From assembly GCF_029105185.1 (NCBI RefSeq), contig NZ_JAFMZK010000007.1, positions 142,883 through 206,882 on the forward strand: a stretch of 64,000 nt of DNA, given 5' to 3'. Below the pieces are notes generated by a model. The model was not told the DNA's origin. It searched no databases and saw only the letters and a list, made by a program, of their open reading frames with translations. Source of the stretch: Aliiroseovarius sp. Z3. Lineage in GTDB: Bacteria; Pseudomonadota; Alphaproteobacteria; Rhodobacterales; Rhodobacteraceae. This document shows, in pieces, positions 63,376-64,000 of the stretch. Within the stretch, counting starts at the first letter, position 1; every line of letters starts with the position of its first letter. A program made the translations under genes and the position numbers.

Positions 63376-63729
63376 GGTTTGCTCTCCAATCTTTCCGCCA
63401 CATCGGGTGGTTGTTCAATGCGGATACGTTGCAGAAGCGCCCTGCCATCGGGGCGGTCGGGCGCTGACCGGCGGCGCGCAAAGCGCGCCTTGAATCCGGG
63501 CATGGGTGCACATTTCTGAGGTCAGCTAAGTTGCGAGTCCTGTAGATTCACCCCTCCAGAATTTTCACACTATGCACGAATGACCGGAACCACCGCCGCG
63601 CTGCGTCATGGAATTCTGTGCAATTGCAGAATACTCTCCGCTGCGAGCGCACGCAGCGAGAAATCGGCATGTCGGCTGTGGGCTCGTTCTGGACCTTCGC
63701 TGCGCTATGCACTAAAGGCCGCTTTTAGT
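63376..63729. other. non-coding region before the right end
   Basis: About 350 bases between the recombinase gene and the terminal repeats. It contains a short palindrome GCGCGCAAAGCGCGC (near 63475) but no credible gene. Confidence 0.5.
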
Positions 63730-63835
63730 ATTGGGTCAGAATTGCTTGACGTTTGGGTCAATATTGAATGACGTGATTTTCGTGTTTCCTGATGTTTTGG
63801 ATGCCAAAAGAGTCAAAGGTTTGTGACGTTCCACA
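63730..63835 (-). repeat. right end: three TnsB-type 22-base repeats and terminal ACA
   Basis: Units at 63730-63751 and 63752-63773 abut and each ends TGACG; a third lies at 63807-63828, followed by TTCCACA to 63835. The spacing (two joined, then a gap, then one near the tip) is like TnsB sites of Tn7-type ends. All are inverted relative to the left end. Confidence 0.8.
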
Positions 63836-63840
63836 ACTTT
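63836..63840. repeat. target-site duplication ACTTT (right copy)
   Basis: ACTTT directly follows the ACA end and directly precedes the TGT of a second element. It matches 35885-35889. Confidence 0.85.
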
Positions 63841-64000
63841 TGTTGAATGTCATACGAACCTGACCCAAGTGTCATAACGTGACCCAATTCCCGTTTTTAC
63901 CCGTGCGGCCTGTTGCGTTGATCTGACTTCCCCTTCTGGAAAATCAGGGCTGATTTGCAGGTCAGACGGCGAAGCCGCCTGTTCCTGCTGATCTGCCACG
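63841..64000 (+). mobile_element. left end of a second, tandem Tn7-like element (truncated by window end)
   Basis: TGTTGAATGTCA starts right after the duplication and is followed by two 22-base units at 63848 and 63870. The remaining 100 bases nearly match the left-end region of the first element at 35937-36048. Orientation equals that of the first left end. The rest lies outside the window. Confidence 0.82.

Larger units (their letters stand above)
35890..63835. mobile_element. Tn7-like transposon, 27.9 kb, TGT...ACA ends, inserted beside tRNA-Arg
   Basis: The left end reads TGTAGAACGTCA and the right end, reverse-complemented, reads TGTGGAACGTCA (11 of 12 identical). Both ends are followed inward by 22-base repeats sharing the core CGTCA...TTGACC. 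ACTTT is repeated on both flanks. The element contains a tnsA-tnsB-tnsC-tniQ operon at 50.3-56.0 kb and no other DDE transposase, so this operon is the presumed transposase of these ends. Cargo lies on both sides of it. No cas genes or CRISPR array were seen, so this is not an RNA-guided version as far as the window shows. Confidence 0.88.

Noticed and set aside
62743..63840. Integration by the tyrosine recombinase into the tRNA-Arg 3' end
   Set aside because: No second copy of the tRNA 3' end (the GTTCGAATCCTCCCC region) is found near the right boundary, so this mode of insertion is not supported.

Overview
The window looks like a chromosome segment of an alphaproteobacterium of the Rhodobacteraceae (Roseobacter) type. 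This is inferred from the gene mix (TrhO, the GTA-type DUF2793 protein, YjbF/YjbH polysaccharide genes, the RpiR-linked amino-acid ABC operon), the high GC content of the core genes and the many ATGA start/stop overlaps. No rRNA or marker gene fixes the species.

Layout. 0-1.4 kb: the end of a class III aminotransferase gene followed by an APH-fold kinase gene. 1.5-5.1 kb (minus): NAD salvage genes pncA-pncB, with an AT-rich pair attached directly downstream, a phosphoribosyltransferase-like protein and a NADAR protein, that looks like a conflict or toxin-antitoxin module. 5.2-6.1 kb: trhO. 6.1-33.2 kb: a large surface-polysaccharide locus. It holds an export lipoprotein, dTDP-rhamnose synthesis (rmlA, rmlD, rmlB and a distant rmlC), a CDP-glycerol synthase with a 1201-residue multidomain glycerophosphate/glycosyl transferase, a sulfotransferase-like protein, KpsT/KpsE/KpsM export, a 1290-residue RTX protein, an initiating sugar transferase, ugd, manC and YjbF/YjbH. 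Together these predict a rhamnose-, uronate- and mannose-containing capsule carrying phosphoglycerol. 33.4-35.7 kb: an acyl-CoA dehydrogenase and a CaiB-type CoA-transferase, then tRNA-Arg(ACG).

The right 28 kb is a Tn7-like transposon whose ends can be read directly. It starts with TGT at 35890, nine bases after the tRNA gene, and ends with ACA at 63835. It is flanked by the 5-bp duplication ACTTT (35885-35889 and 63836-63840), and both ends carry 22-bp repeats in inverted orientation. A second, related left end begins at 63841 directly after the duplication, so two Tn7-like elements sit in tandem at one site. The element encodes TnsA, TnsB, TnsC and TniQ (50.3-56.0 kb) behind a small Ner-like regulator. 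It carries a tyrosinase pair, a secreted five-gene operon (MACPF-like protein, unknown, two PASTA-like proteins, Cys/His hydrolase-like protein), a MobA/MobL relaxase beside a palindrome-rich region, a four-gene XRE-ASCH / PIN-GNAT / P-loop kinase / membrane protein operon that is a candidate undescribed defence or toxin-antitoxin system, a D-amino-acid type operon (GNAT, N-succinylamino-acid racemase-like enzyme, polar amino-acid ABC transporter, RpiR regulator), and a tyrosine recombinase.
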